Positions 9,058 through 17,266 of a DNA stretch of 64,000 nt are shown here, piece after piece (positions within the stretch are counted from its first letter, which is position 1; each line of letters opens with the position of its first letter). The position numbers and the translations under genes are program-made. The DNA lies in contig NZ_JABXKK010000098.1 in the NCBI RefSeq assembly GCF_017115045.1, forward strand, positions 62,001 to 126,000. Reading direction: 5' to 3'. The stretch comes from Nostoc sp. NMS8. GTDB taxonomy: Bacteria; Cyanobacteriota; Cyanobacteriia; Cyanobacteriales; Nostocaceae. The notes beneath the pieces were generated by a model, which saw only the letters and a program-made list of their open reading frames with translations, was not told the origin of the DNA and searched no databases.

Positions 9058-9158
9058 CAATACAGTTCAAATAAGCCCAAAACACTTGTAGAGACAGCGA
9101 TTTATTGCGTCTCGAAAACTCAAAATTGTTGCCAGTAGCCCTTAACTGAACTGTATTG
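9058..9158. repeat. MITE-like repeat, family B copy 1
   Basis: A 101-bp element with perfect 12-bp terminal inverted repeats caatacagttca / tgaactgtattg and an internal hairpin around TGTAGAGAC-GCGATTTATTGCGTCTC. A second copy lies at 42065-42169, similar along its whole length, with two mismatches in its right end. It has no coding capacity. Confidence 0.8.
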
Positions 9159-9239
9159 CGCTAAATTATGTTCATCAAAAGAATTGGGAAACTCTTTCCC
9201 AGTCCCCATTCCCCAGTCCCCAGTCCCCCTTGATAACTA

Positions 9240-10235
9240 ATGATTAGTATAATTACACCAGTTTATAACGGTGAGAAATTTATAGAATCTTGCCTTCAAA
9301 ATGTCATCAACCAAAATTTTGCAGAAGTTGAGCATATCATCGCCGATGGTGGCTCAACGGACAAGACAATAGATATTATCAAACATTACGCCAATCAACA
9401 TCCCCACATCCGCTGGATTTCTGAAAAAGACCAGGGGCAATCAGATGCGATGAATAAAGGAATTGCTATGGCGCAAGGAGCGATTATAGGCATTTTAAAT
9501 GTTGATGATTTCTATGAGCCAAATGTTCTTAGCCGCATTTCAGAACTCTTTACAAATCTACCAGAACCTACTTTGATTGTTGGTAATTGTAATATATGGG
9601 ATCATCGAAACAACTTAATTCAGATTAATAAACCTAAACGACTACAACCAGTTGATTTATTGATGGAAAAGCAAATTAATGATGATGGCATGATTGATGT
9701 TACTTTTCCGGTTAATCCATCGGCTTACTTCTACCACAAATCATTACATCAAAAAATTGGAGTCTACAAAGTTGAAGAGCATTATGTAATGGATATAGAT
9801 TTCTTACTGAAAGCAGTTAAAGTAGCTCATGTGAAATATTTTAATGAACTTTGGGGAAATTTTAGATATTATCCAGGAACGAAAACTTTTGATGATTCTA
9901 TAAATGGAACAAATGAAACGCGAATCCAACATTTGTTTAAGGAGTATGCTAAAACACTCCCATTAATTGAGCAATGGAAAATACATTTGAATCGAATCAT
10001 ACTTTTTATTACATTAAGAATTTTCTATTTTTCTAAGTATCCGCAACGATTACCTCAATCGATTATGAATCGATTCATGAAATCGATTTCGTATTTCAAG
10101 CATAAGACGGCAATCATTGGAGACTTAACTCATCCCACAGCTACAAAAAGATCGCCTGTATGGCGACATGCTGCGCGTTTGCTCTTTTTCATAAAAAGCC
10201 GTAGGGAAATCGAAGTTATTAGTACCAATGACTAA
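9240..10235 (+). CDS. glycosyltransferase family 2
   Basis: 331 residues with a GT-A fold at the N-terminus: ISIITPVYNGEKFIESCLQN, IIADGGSTDKTIDII, WISEKDQGQSDAMNKGI and a DxD-like LNVDDFYEPNVL that should bind the metal and nucleotide-sugar. The C-terminal third has a hydrophobic stretch IILFITLRIFYFS that may hold it at the membrane. It would add a sugar to a polysaccharide or lipid-linked precursor; the donor is unknown. It is a lone gene after clpB. The start ATG directly follows a run of tandem GTCCCCAGTCCCC repeat sequence. Confidence 0.85.
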   Translation: MISIITPVYNGEKFIESCLQNVINQNFAEVEHIIADGGSTDKTIDIIKHYANQHPHIRWISEKDQGQSDAMNKGIAMAQGAIIGILNVDDFYEPNVLSRISELFTNLPEPTLIVGNCNIWDHRNNLIQINKPKRLQPVDLLMEKQINDDGMIDVTFPVNPSAYFYHKSLHQKIGVYKVEEHYVMDIDFLLKAVKVAHVKYFNELWGNFRYYPGTKTFDDSINGTNETRIQHLFKEYAKTLPLIEQWKIHLNRIILFITLRIFYFSKYPQRLPQSIMNRFMKSISYFKHKTAIIGDLTHPTATKRSPVWRHAARLLFFIKSRREIEVISTND

Positions 10236-10416
10236 GAATGAATAACCAATGACTAAATCGGCGGGAATCGCGCCGATTTTCTTGGAACCCACCACTGATT
10301 GCGTTAGCTAGTCAGACGCTCAAGGATTCGCTTTGCGCGTCGCTATCAAGCATCTTGATTCTGACCGGAGCTAACGGAAACGTCTCCGGCTCCGCTCCTG
10401 AATTCTGAATTCTTCT

Positions 10417-10974
10417 TCAATTATTCTTACACATAACTTGTCGCATTTTACGCATATTTGCAGGCAACTCTAAGTTCATTGCTTGTTGAATGAAAATAGA
10501 TGGAATTGGAATCAGAGGTGTGGCTTGCACAGTATAAGCAAGTATTGTGCCGTTACCGCAATCTTTGAGTTCTAAATTTGCGTCAAAATCCTCAAAAGTC
10601 CCTTTTACCATACGAAATTGAATTTGCTGCCCCAGCACTTCTACAACGTTGAGGTAAATTTCCACTTGAGCCGTGAAAAAGAAAAAGGCTTTTTGTGCTG
10701 CTTGATACAGACGTTTGACCTCACCTTTTTGTACTACCTCACTCTTAGTGATATCGGGAAAATATTGCACCCAGCGGGGGTAATCAGTTAATTGCTGCCA
10801 AACATGCGATCGCACCATCGGCACATACATCCACGCTGTCACTGAGCCACCTGATGACTTGTGCGATCGCGTTTCTACCAAAATTTCACCCTGTATCAAT
10901 AACTTTTGCTTGTCTTGACTCCAAGCCATATCTGAACCTGCAATAATTGAGTCTGATATATAAGACGCAGACAT
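10417..10974 (-). CDS. SRPBCC/START-like (Coq10/cyclase-dehydrase) family protein
   Basis: 185 residues. After a short N-terminal lead, residues ~45-180 read as a helix-grip domain: VTAWMYVPMVRSHVWQQLTDY, PRWVQYFPDITKSEVV and FEDFDANLELKDCGNGTILAYTVQ, with a final long helix ending in ANMRKMRQ. These are features of the polyketide cyclase/Coq10 type of SRPBCC domain, which binds hydrophobic ligands such as quinones or lipids. Cyanobacteria have several such genes and the ligand here is unknown. It is preceded by a 420-base intergenic gap and followed by palindromic repeat sequence. Confidence 0.75.
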   Translation of the reverse strand: MSASYISDSIIAGSDMAWSQDKQKLLIQGEILVETRSHKSSGGSVTAWMYVPMVRSHVWQQLTDYPRWVQYFPDITKSEVVQKGEVKRLYQAAQKAFFFFTAQVEIYLNVVEVLGQQIQFRMVKGTFEDFDANLELKDCGNGTILAYTVQATPLIPIPSIFIQQAMNLELPANMRKMRQVMCKNN

Positions 10975-11396
10975 AATGATTTAAGTTACTCCTCAACTCA
11001 TCCACCTAAATTGAGTTGAAACCACAAGCCATAAAGCTTGATTTAGATCCAACCCATTTAATTTAGTTCCAGTCTAATGCTTATCTTTTCCGGAAACGAT
11101 GATTTTCCGCTAATTATTTCATTCACGTTACTCTAAAAAATGTGTTTCTTATCACAATCAACACAATTGATACTTAAGTGAAATTTATCGAAAGAATACT
11201 TGTAGATGAAAAACTGCGTTATTAACAGCTAGAATGGCACAAACACAAGCTAATATCAAGCACCTTACTCCAAAATTTGGATACCGTCTCTCCATTTTTA
11301 CCTGTTATTTCTGATGAAACTGCAACTTCATCGTAATTTCATATCTTAATTGTCAATATCAAGTGTAATGTTCTGTTGAGTTGAGAGGAAAATTAG
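10975..11396. other. intergenic region, no clear features
   Basis: Divergent spacer between the START-like gene and the small membrane protein gene. It is AT-rich and must hold both promoters. I see no RNA gene, strong hairpin or known operator. Confidence 0.4.
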
Positions 11397-11591
11397 GTGA
11401 GTCAATCTTCTTTAAATCGTAGATTAATTCAGATTTTTGGTATCCTTCTCGGCATTAGTGTCGCCGTCTGGGTACTGAGAGGATTTGGTATTCTTACTTT
11501 TATTCCAGGTGGCATAATTTGGCTACTGCTACTAGGGGCGATCGCGATCGGGATTATCAGTTACGCCCAAAGAACTTGGTGGCGTTTTTAA
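11397..11591 (+). CDS. small membrane protein of unknown function
   Basis: A 64-residue protein starting with GTG behind a GAGAGGAAA ribosome site. After a basic start (SLNRRLIQ) there are two hydrophobic segments, roughly residues 12-27 and 32-56, joined by a GFGILTFIPGG turn, then a polar end RTWWRF. This is the shape of a two-helix inner-membrane or thylakoid protein. No family is recognised. The clean start, good ribosome site and composition support a real gene. Confidence 0.55.
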   Translation: MSQSSLNRRLIQIFGILLGISVAVWVLRGFGILTFIPGGIIWLLLLGAIAIGIISYAQRTWWRF

Positions 11592-11795
11592 CAAGAGACA
11601 GATGATGACCTCAAAACTCGAATTCTTGAATTTATCGACTATTTTAATAAAACAATGGCCAAACCTTTTAAGTAGACATATAAGGGTAAAGTCTTGGCCA
11701 TCTAATACTTGGCTTATTTCCGCCGTCCTGTACTAGTAATCTTTGGATTGGGGATTGGGGATTGGGGACTGGGGAAGAAGCAAGGGAGCAAGGGA

Positions 11796-11876
11796 GAAAA
11801 GTTTTCCCCTCAGCAAGAACAGCACCCCGCCCCTCTGCCTCTTTTCAATACCCAATGCCTCATGCCCAATTCCCAA
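11796..11876. repeat. dispersed repeat, family E copy 1
   Basis: A stretch running GAAAAGTTTTCCCCTCAGCAAGAACAGCACCCCGCCCCTCTGCC and on matches, in reverse complement, the stretch at about 30905-30990 with few differences. Both end in CCCAATGCC-type heptamers. It lies at the 3' end of the solute-binding protein gene. Confidence 0.6.
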
Positions 11877-13034
11877 TTAAACTTTAATTTTGGCGAATAA
11901 AGACTCGTATTGTTTTATTGCTGATGGTGGTAAGGGAAGTAAAAATTCACTTTTATCGAAAACATTGCGATCGCTCTCTAACAAACTCCATAATGGTTCT
12001 TGAATATCGGAAGCGGTAATATGTGTAGAGATTGGCGAATTACTTTTAGTCAGCACCGAAATTTGTTTAGCTGTGCTTGGTTGCCAACAAAAATCAATCC
12101 ATTGATCTGATAAAGTACCTTTAGCAATCCCTGCGGGACGTACCCATAAATCTGCCCACATCGCTGTTCCTGACTGAGGGATCACTGCGGCAAGTTGCGG
12201 ATAACGTCCCAAAATTGGCAGCACATCACTTGACCAACCAACCGCTAGCCAAGTGTCTTCCATAATTAGAGGTTCCAAGTAGTGATTGGAACTGTATAAC
12301 TTCACTTGTTGATTTAATGTCTGTAATTCCTTTTCCAAGTTTGGTACTTGGTCAAGATTGTCTGTATTATAAGATTTTCCGAGCTTCTTTAAGACCAAGC
12401 CAATAACTTCTCGTGGTTGATTGAGTAGGGAAATGCGCTGCTGCATACCGTCTCGCCATAAATCACTCCAATCTTTGGGCGTCCATCCCAACTTTTGCAA
12501 CTTGTCACGGTTATAAATAATCACCGTACTACCCCACCTATAAGGCGCACCCCACACCTTCCCTTGAGTATCCAAATTACCTTGGTCGTTGCGCGTTACT
12601 AATTTCTTCCACTTTTCATCTAAAGTAGACCACTGTTTTAATTGGTTTCCCTGTACTTCTTGGAGTGGTTGAATCAATTTCTGCTCAATAGCGGCTGTTA
12701 ACCAGTAATCCCCCAATGTTACTAGGTCTGCCTCAGGTGTTTTTTGACCTTGCCTAAAGGGTATAAAGCGTCTCCATCCCTGCTCATCGGTAGTCTTGGG
12801 TTTTTGCTGCCAACTTTGTAATTGCTGAAATAAATCCTGTATCCGCTCAACTGGAGCAAACTTTAACTGCACCTGTTGCTGCAAATCTTTGTGGAACTGA
12901 TTCACCACCTGACCAGGTATAGAACCTTTTAATAACTGTACTTTTAGTTGCGTCTGGTTGTTTCCACCACAGCCAAAAAGCAGTTGTGAAAGTGCCAATG
13001 TGCTTGTACCTAGCAAAAAAGACCGTCGATCCAT
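11877..13034 (-). CDS. extracellular solute-binding lipoprotein (PotD-like ABC transporter component)
   Basis: 385 residues. The first 22 residues carry MDRRSFLLGTS, a hydrophobic core and LLFGC, so this is a lipoprotein with a likely twin-arginine signal, modified at Cys22 and anchored outside the membrane. The mature part resembles type-2 periplasmic binding proteins of the spermidine/putrescine or sugar class: LVTLGDYWLTAAIEQKLIQP, WGAPYRWGSTVIIYNRDKL and AVGWSSDVLPIL are recognisable. It would capture a solute for an ABC importer, but no permease or ATPase gene is adjacent, so the ligand is unknown. Confidence 0.75.
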   Translation of the reverse strand: MDRRSFLLGTSTLALSQLLFGCGGNNQTQLKVQLLKGSIPGQVVNQFHKDLQQQVQLKFAPVERIQDLFQQLQSWQQKPKTTDEQGWRRFIPFRQGQKTPEADLVTLGDYWLTAAIEQKLIQPLQEVQGNQLKQWSTLDEKWKKLVTRNDQGNLDTQGKVWGAPYRWGSTVIIYNRDKLQKLGWTPKDWSDLWRDGMQQRISLLNQPREVIGLVLKKLGKSYNTDNLDQVPNLEKELQTLNQQVKLYSSNHYLEPLIMEDTWLAVGWSSDVLPILGRYPQLAAVIPQSGTAMWADLWVRPAGIAKGTLSDQWIDFCWQPSTAKQISVLTKSNSPISTHITASDIQEPLWSLLESDRNVFDKSEFLLPLPPSAIKQYESLFAKIKV

Positions 13035-13370
13035 TGATTTGGGATTTGAGATTTTTGATTATACCTAATATTAAGCAGAGATTCACCAGTCGCCGACTAC
13101 CTGAAAAAGTGGAGTTGGAGAATTATCGGTATTTTTTGCTTATAAAACCGATAATTTTGCATATTTAACTTAAATTAGCGAGTTTTTTGGCAAAAAGCTA
13201 GCCTAAAAACTAAAGTTTCACCATAAAATTCCCTAGTGGTGCTTATGGTGAAACTTTACTTATATTTAGATTTCCATCAAAAATTATCAATACTTAAATA
13301 ATCCATAAGTATCGTTAAGATTGGGAGTAAATTGAATAACATAGAGAAAATATACGGATAAAGGTATTAA
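13035..13370. other. intergenic region with a long inverted repeat
   Basis: Divergent spacer between the binding-protein gene and the coiled-coil gene. It is AT-rich and holds the inverted repeat at 13211-13258, described separately. Nothing else is clear. Confidence 0.4.
13211..13258. repeat. 16-bp perfect inverted repeat upstream of the coiled-coil gene
   Basis: Arms taaagtttcaccataa and ttatggtgaaacttta pair perfectly around a 16-base spacer, 113 bases before the coiled-coil gene start. It could be a hairpin in a leader RNA, a binding site for a dimeric regulator, or a small mobile repeat. Confidence 0.7.
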
Positions 13371-13742
13371 ATGGAGCTATTAGAGCAGCAAATCCTGACT
13401 TTAAGCCAAAAGCTGGATGCCCTATGCCAAGTAATTGAGCAGCTTGATGGTAAAGTCACTCAAGCTTTTTCAGAGTGTTCTTTAGCGAGTACACAAGCAA
13501 AGGATAATTATCACGGAAATGGGGTGGCTGGGGGCTATCAGTTCAAAGGACGTAATAATTTAAATCCAGAAATGGAACACAAGGATGTATTGACAGATGG
13601 TATTTATCTAGACATGCATCGTCAAAGTGGAGATAACATCACACCAGAAATTCAAATACAACGACTGACAGCACAATTAACAGCAGCATACAATCGCATT
13701 GCGGCTTTAGAAGAACAATTACTTAGAGAGAGAATTCATTAA
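13371..13742 (+). CDS. coiled-coil protein of unknown function
   Basis: 123 residues in three parts. Residues 1-35 form a heptad helix (LEQQILTLSQKLDALCQVIE), the middle is polar and low in structure, and residues ~85-118 form a second heptad helix (IQRLTAQLTAAYNRIAALEE). It should be a soluble, self-associating protein. I do not recognise the family. ATG start, normal codon use and an isolated position between two long intergenic gaps. Confidence 0.6.
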   Translation: MELLEQQILTLSQKLDALCQVIEQLDGKVTQAFSECSLASTQAKDNYHGNGVAGGYQFKGRNNLNPEMEHKDVLTDGIYLDMHRQSGDNITPEIQIQRLTAQLTAAYNRIAALEEQLLRERIH

Positions 13743-14189
13743 ATTTAACCTGAGTTCAACGAATTAAAAAATGGATTGAGGTAGGGAAGACAAGCCTTTA
13801 GGTTAAATATCGAGTGATGGTTTTATAGGCATATACTTAGATACAAGTAATTAATCCAGCCATCAAATAGATAAAAAAGTTAAACACACTATTACATATC
13901 TTTACGTAATAGTGTGATATATCTACCTATAGGTTTTTAGTCAATACCTCACTATGAAATAAAAAAAACAACTCTGAGACTAATGTAATTAACGTATTCT
14001 ATCGTTGCAAAACCAAGATTTTCTTGTTAATCTGCGTTTTTATCATTAGTGCTTTTTCTTGTTATCAAATTGGTTAACTACAAACCAAACAGCTTTCGCA
14101 AAAATTGACATTTTGCAACCCGCACCGAATCAACCATTAAGCTATTACGACTATTTTGGCAAACTGCTGACTCTTCAAGAAACAAGACT
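13743..14189. other. intergenic region downstream of the coiled-coil gene
   Basis: 447 bases between converging genes. Apart from the hairpin at 13885-13916 it shows only AT-rich sequence with no open frame of substance. Confidence 0.4.
13885..13916. terminator. hairpin between converging genes
   Basis: Arms cacactattac and gtaatagtgtg (11 bp, perfect) around a 10-base loop. It lies ~140 bases after the coiled-coil gene stop and may end its transcript, although the T run is short. Confidence 0.4.
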
Positions 14190-15380
14190 TTAACTTTGGT
14201 TCAAGGCAGTACTTAGTCGTTCAAATTGGGCTTCAATGGCTGCCAAAAGTTGATGTTGCTGCCAATCTTGGCTAAGATGGGCGGCTATGCAGGCGGCTCC
14301 AGCACCTATACCTTCTTTCACAAAGCCCTGCTCATAAGCTCTCAGTTGGGGATAACGAGAATCAGCAAAGCTAAGATGAGTTGCTAATAAGGGAGGGGTT
14401 CTTCCACTCTCAGTTAAGCTGGTTTTTCCTAAGTTGAGGGCTAAATCAACTGTAGCGCCAGTAGGGTCTTCTGCCACCCAGCGAGTTGTGCCTACAACTA
14501 TTTCTTCTGGCTGCCATGATAAGGCGTAAGCTTGAGCGATCGCACTCATCAGTGCATAAACCGCTAACATTTGCGTCCCTCCAGCCAGCATTACACCACA
14601 ACTACGACTAGCTGCGATCGCCATCCCAGCTACCACTACTTGCATGGGATCGCCCACGGCGGCGACGAGTTCTAGAGGATCTACAGAATTTTGGATTTGC
14701 GATTGGAATATCTCATCCTGCCCCCTGCCTCCTGCTCCCTGCTCCCTGCTGCCCCTCATCTTCTCCAGTCCAGTTTGCACTAGTGCCCACTTTTGTGTGT
14801 GGTTACAAACAGGGTGGCTACTGTTAACTTTTCCGGCAGCATCTATACCCAAACCAGTTAAGATTGCTAGGGCAGTTGTAGTACCTCCGACGACGCACTC
14901 ACCAATAATCAGATATCCCTGTTGGATATTGGCAGCAAGGCGTTCTCCCCAAAGTAGTCCTTGTTCAAGTAAGTGGTGTACAGTTGTGATTTCCATAGCA
15001 GCACCTCCACTTAAACACTTAGCAGGAGCGCCACCCAAATCAATTACTGGCACGGCAGGAGGCTGGGATAAACCAGCATTAAATAAATGAACTGGTATTT
15101 TTAGTGACTCAAAGACGGCGCGAGAAATCAGCACGGGCGAAGCCCCAGCCGCTAATGGTGGTAGGGGGTATTGGGCTTTATGTTCTGGCCCGTAATACAA
15201 AAACTCGGCATCAGCACAAGCAGTATATTTCCGATCCTCTGGAGTGCGACCGGCTGCTGAAATTCCAGGAATTAAACCAGTTTCAGTAAATCCTAAAACA
15301 CAGGCAAATACGGGTAGACAACCACGATATCGTCGTAGCCATTCTTCACCTTGTTCTTTTTGAGTATAAATACGAATCAT
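14190..15380 (-). CDS. cobT: TIGR00303-type nicotinate-nucleotide phosphoribosyltransferase (CobT-like)
   Basis: 396 residues of the cyanobacterial/archaeal CobT-like family, which is expected to activate the lower-ligand base during cobamide synthesis. Family landmarks include CVLGFTETGLIPGISAAGRT at the N-terminus, IIGECVVGGTTTALAILTGLG, NSSHPVCNHTQKWALVQTGL, VAAVGDPMQ and VMLAGGTQMLAVYAL. Between Met208 and DPLELVAAVGDP there are about 24 extra residues (GSREQGAGGRGQ and on), coded by 14682-14756. That DNA is CCTGCTCCCTGCTCCC-type intergenic repeat followed by TTTTGGATTT repeat, inserted in frame. The gene lies 69 bases downstream of the DUF2232 gene on the same strand. Confidence 0.85.
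   Translation of the reverse strand: MIRIYTQKEQGEEWLRRYRGCLPVFACVLGFTETGLIPGISAAGRTPEDRKYTACADAEFLYYGPEHKAQYPLPPLAAGASPVLISRAVFESLKIPVHLFNAGLSQPPAVPVIDLGGAPAKCLSGGAAMEITTVHHLLEQGLLWGERLAANIQQGYLIIGECVVGGTTTALAILTGLGIDAAGKVNSSHPVCNHTQKWALVQTGLEKMRGSREQGAGGRGQDEIFQSQIQNSVDPLELVAAVGDPMQVVVAGMAIAASRSCGVMLAGGTQMLAVYALMSAIAQAYALSWQPEEIVVGTTRWVAEDPTGATVDLALNLGKTSLTESGRTPPLLATHLSFADSRYPQLRAYEQGFVKEGIGAGAACIAAHLSQDWQQHQLLAAIEAQFERLSTALNQS
14682..14756. repeat. intergenic-type repeat inserted in frame within cobT
   Basis: The plus strand reads TTTTGGATTTGCG and then several copies of CTGCTCCC/CTGCCTCC. The same units occur between genes elsewhere in this window, at 3402-3434, 23000-23030 and 59682-59716. 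Here they are in frame and code ~24 low-complexity residues. Confidence 0.65.
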
Positions 15381-15449
15381 TTGGAAAGTTAGGAGTTAGG
15401 AGTTAGGAGTTAGAAGTTTAATTTATAACTTTTAACTCACAACTCCTCA
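15381..15449. repeat. TTAGGAG heptamer tandem repeat between DUF2232 gene and cobT
   Basis: Several copies of the 7-mer TTAGGAG with variants fill most of the 69-base spacer, and the complementary form AACTCCTAACT occurs at its other end. The two can pair into a hairpin. Similar repeats lie at 50157-50236 and 58249-58298. Confidence 0.6.
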
Positions 15450-16199
15450 CTATCCTTCATAATCCATGAGGACTTGTACCCAGTGGGGTGGGCGGGGAAT
15501 GGGGTTGCCCAAGCGCTCAAAAAGCAACCATGCTGCCAGGTGTACTACAAAAAGGTAGATAAAGTTGTTAAGTAGGATTAAAGCGATCGCTCCTACTTGA
15601 ATCAAAAATACACTGGGACTCGCCAACAAACTCAGCTTCAAAAATACCCACTCAATGAACTCTGTCACTTGGGTAATCACATAAATCCACAGGTCTTCAC
15701 CTGACAAAACAGACAGCAACCATAGCCGAAAAAAAACTCCCAAAGTACCCAATAGCGTACCCAAGGTGATAGAAACAATCCAGGGAACACGACGACGATA
15801 CCATATCGCTCCTAAAAGCACGCCCATGAACCCGTAGGGCATGACAAACAGCAAGCTACGGGCTGGCCCCATAAGTACTGTCAGCAGTAATCCACAGGTG
15901 AGTGCTGCCATCCATGCTGCACGTTTGCCCCAACGTAGATAAACTAAAGCGATCGGCACCGGAAAAAATATCCGCAAAACTGGCCCCAAGGGAAAGTAAA
16001 AATTAATAAACCAAATTAAACTAGCGGTACTGGCTAAAAATGCCGTTTCTACCATCCTTAAGGGCGCATCAGCCTTGAGTTGAGGAGGCATTAACTGCTG
16101 TTCTTTATCTAACCAATGATTCTGAGGAGTTGGAGATTCAGGAGATGGATCTTCCTCTGGCTCATTTGGGAGAGAATCTAAAATACTCATATCTGACAA
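15450..16199 (-). CDS. DUF2232 multi-pass membrane protein
   Basis: 249 residues. A Pro/Glu-rich cytosolic lead (residues 1-45) is followed by about six membrane helices. Recognisable DUF2232 sequence includes PLGPVLRIFFPVPIALVYLR, PYGFMGVLLGAIWYRRR and WIVSITLGTLLGTLGVFFR. The family has an ECF-type substrate-binding-subunit look (compare YybS), but no biochemical role is established to my knowledge. It lies directly upstream of the cobT-like gene on the same strand, which suggests one transcript and possibly uptake of a cobamide precursor; that is inference. Confidence 0.75.
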   Translation of the reverse strand: MSDMSILDSLPNEPEEDPSPESPTPQNHWLDKEQQLMPPQLKADAPLRMVETAFLASTASLIWFINFYFPLGPVLRIFFPVPIALVYLRWGKRAAWMAALTCGLLLTVLMGPARSLLFVMPYGFMGVLLGAIWYRRRVPWIVSITLGTLLGTLGVFFRLWLLSVLSGEDLWIYVITQVTEFIEWVFLKLSLLASPSVFLIQVGAIALILLNNFIYLFVVHLAAWLLFERLGNPIPRPPHWVQVLMDYEG

Positions 16200-16221
16200 G
16201 TTCTTAAACTGGGGATTGGGG

Positions 16222-16304
16222 ACTAGTACCGCAAGGCGGAATTAAAAATTAAAAATTAAAAATTAATACAACGTAAGTGGTTTATTTATGCCGCAGTGTA
16301 CTAA
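16222..16304 (-). repeat. MITE-like repeat, family C copy 1
   Basis: Begins actagtaccgcaaggcgg, then tandem AATTAAAA units, then AAGTGGTTTATTTATGCCG and GTGTACTA. The reverse complement matches the element at 21931-22036 from end to end, allowing length change in the central simple repeat. Confidence 0.7.
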
Positions 16305-16307
16305 AGG

Positions 16308-16416
16308 CTAGTGGTCTGTCCCAAAAGTTTTGAGAGGTTAGTGGTGTTCAGATCCCCGACTTCTTAAAGAAGTCAGGGATCTAGTAGCCCTGCAAAATTA
16401 ATGGGACAGACTATTA
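16308..16416. repeat. MITE-like repeat, family D, enclosing a family A palindrome
   Basis: Ends ctagtggtctgtccca and tgggacagactattag are inverted repeats (14 of 16). Inside lies the palindrome at 16350-16382, agatccccgacttctt against aagaagtcagggatct with one mismatch. A partial relative of the left end (ctagtagtctgtc) stands at about 36699, before the IS remnant. Confidence 0.65.
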
Positions 16417-16564
16417 GTAACTGGGAAAATTTGGATGGGGATTTATATCTCAACCAAATCTTAAAAGAATTTCTTTTGCAGTACCCAGTACCCATTTCTC
16501 GACAACTTTTCTTAGCTGTTCGATCATCTCGTAGATAAGTTGGAGAAGGAAAGGGCGTTACCTA

Positions 16565-17266
16565 CTAAACGATCATTCTTTCTAAGGCTGACAAATCGGG
16601 AATACAAATAGTATCTTGATCCCGTTTAATCAAGCCTTTTTTTTCTAGCCTTGTCAAGACTCGCGTCACCGTTTCCCGCGCCAGTCCGCTCAAGCTACTC
16701 AATTCCCGATGAGGTAAATTGGGGATTTCTGTTCCTGTTTGCCCTTTTTTTCCCTGTCCTTCTGCCAAAAATAACAACGTATCTGCTACCCTTGACTGGC
16801 TATCAGATTCCCGCAACCGCAATCGGCGATTTACTTGCCGCAAACGTCGGGCCATTAATTGCGCCAATCGAACTCCTGCCAAGGGTTCTATCTGAAGCAG
16901 CTTGACAAAATCTTGAGCAGGCATACTGCCTATTACCGTTGGTGCTAAGGTAATCACATCTGTAGAGCGAGGCACTTCATCTAGCGCCGCCATCTCACCA
17001 AATAATTCTCCTTTGCCAAGAATATTCAGCGTTACCTCTTTACCCTCCAGATTGTAGGTGCGAATTTTTACCCATCCGTCCATAATAAAATACACAGAAC
17101 CGCCCCAGTCATTTTCCAGCAGAATTACCTGATTGGCTGGGTGAGTGCGGGTGACAAGATGGATGAGGGCTGATTCCACAGCCGTTTCTGGCAACCCTTG
17201 AAAAAAGGGAGCGGAGGTGATCATCCAGGGATTAGCCTGTGCTTGCAAGCTATATCGGTCTTCCAT
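16565..17266 (-). CDS. Crp/Fnr family transcriptional regulator
   Basis: 233 residues from the ATG at 17266; a TTG 13 codons upstream is less likely. Residues ~20-140 are a cyclic-nucleotide-binding domain with VYFIMDGWVKI and the phosphate-binding cassette FGEMAALDEVPRSTDV, whose Glu and Arg-Ser resemble cAMP-binding Crp. A dimer helix follows, then a winged helix-turn-helix with SSLSGLARETVTRVLTRLEK, the Crp recognition signature. It is not NtcA, whose sequence differs throughout. It probably binds DNA in response to cAMP, as in AnCrp-type proteins of Anabaena; which paralogue this is, and its targets, are not visible here. Confidence 0.85.
   Translation of the reverse strand: MEDRYSLQAQANPWMITSAPFFQGLPETAVESALIHLVTRTHPANQVILLENDWGGSVYFIMDGWVKIRTYNLEGKEVTLNILGKGELFGEMAALDEVPRSTDVITLAPTVIGSMPAQDFVKLLQIEPLAGVRLAQLMARRLRQVNRRLRLRESDSQSRVADTLLFLAEGQGKKGQTGTEIPNLPHRELSSLSGLARETVTRVLTRLEKKGLIKRDQDTICIPDLSALERMIV

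Larger units (their letters stand above)
16200..16564. other. intergenic region filled with dispersed repeats
   Basis: Spacer between two same-strand genes. Nearly all of it is explained by two adjacent repeat elements (16222-16304 and 16308-16416). The remaining ~150 bases before the regulator stop are unremarkable. Confidence 0.5.

Noticed and set aside
16565..17266. NtcA
   Set aside because: The protein shares only the Crp fold. The NtcA recognition helix and effector region differ throughout.
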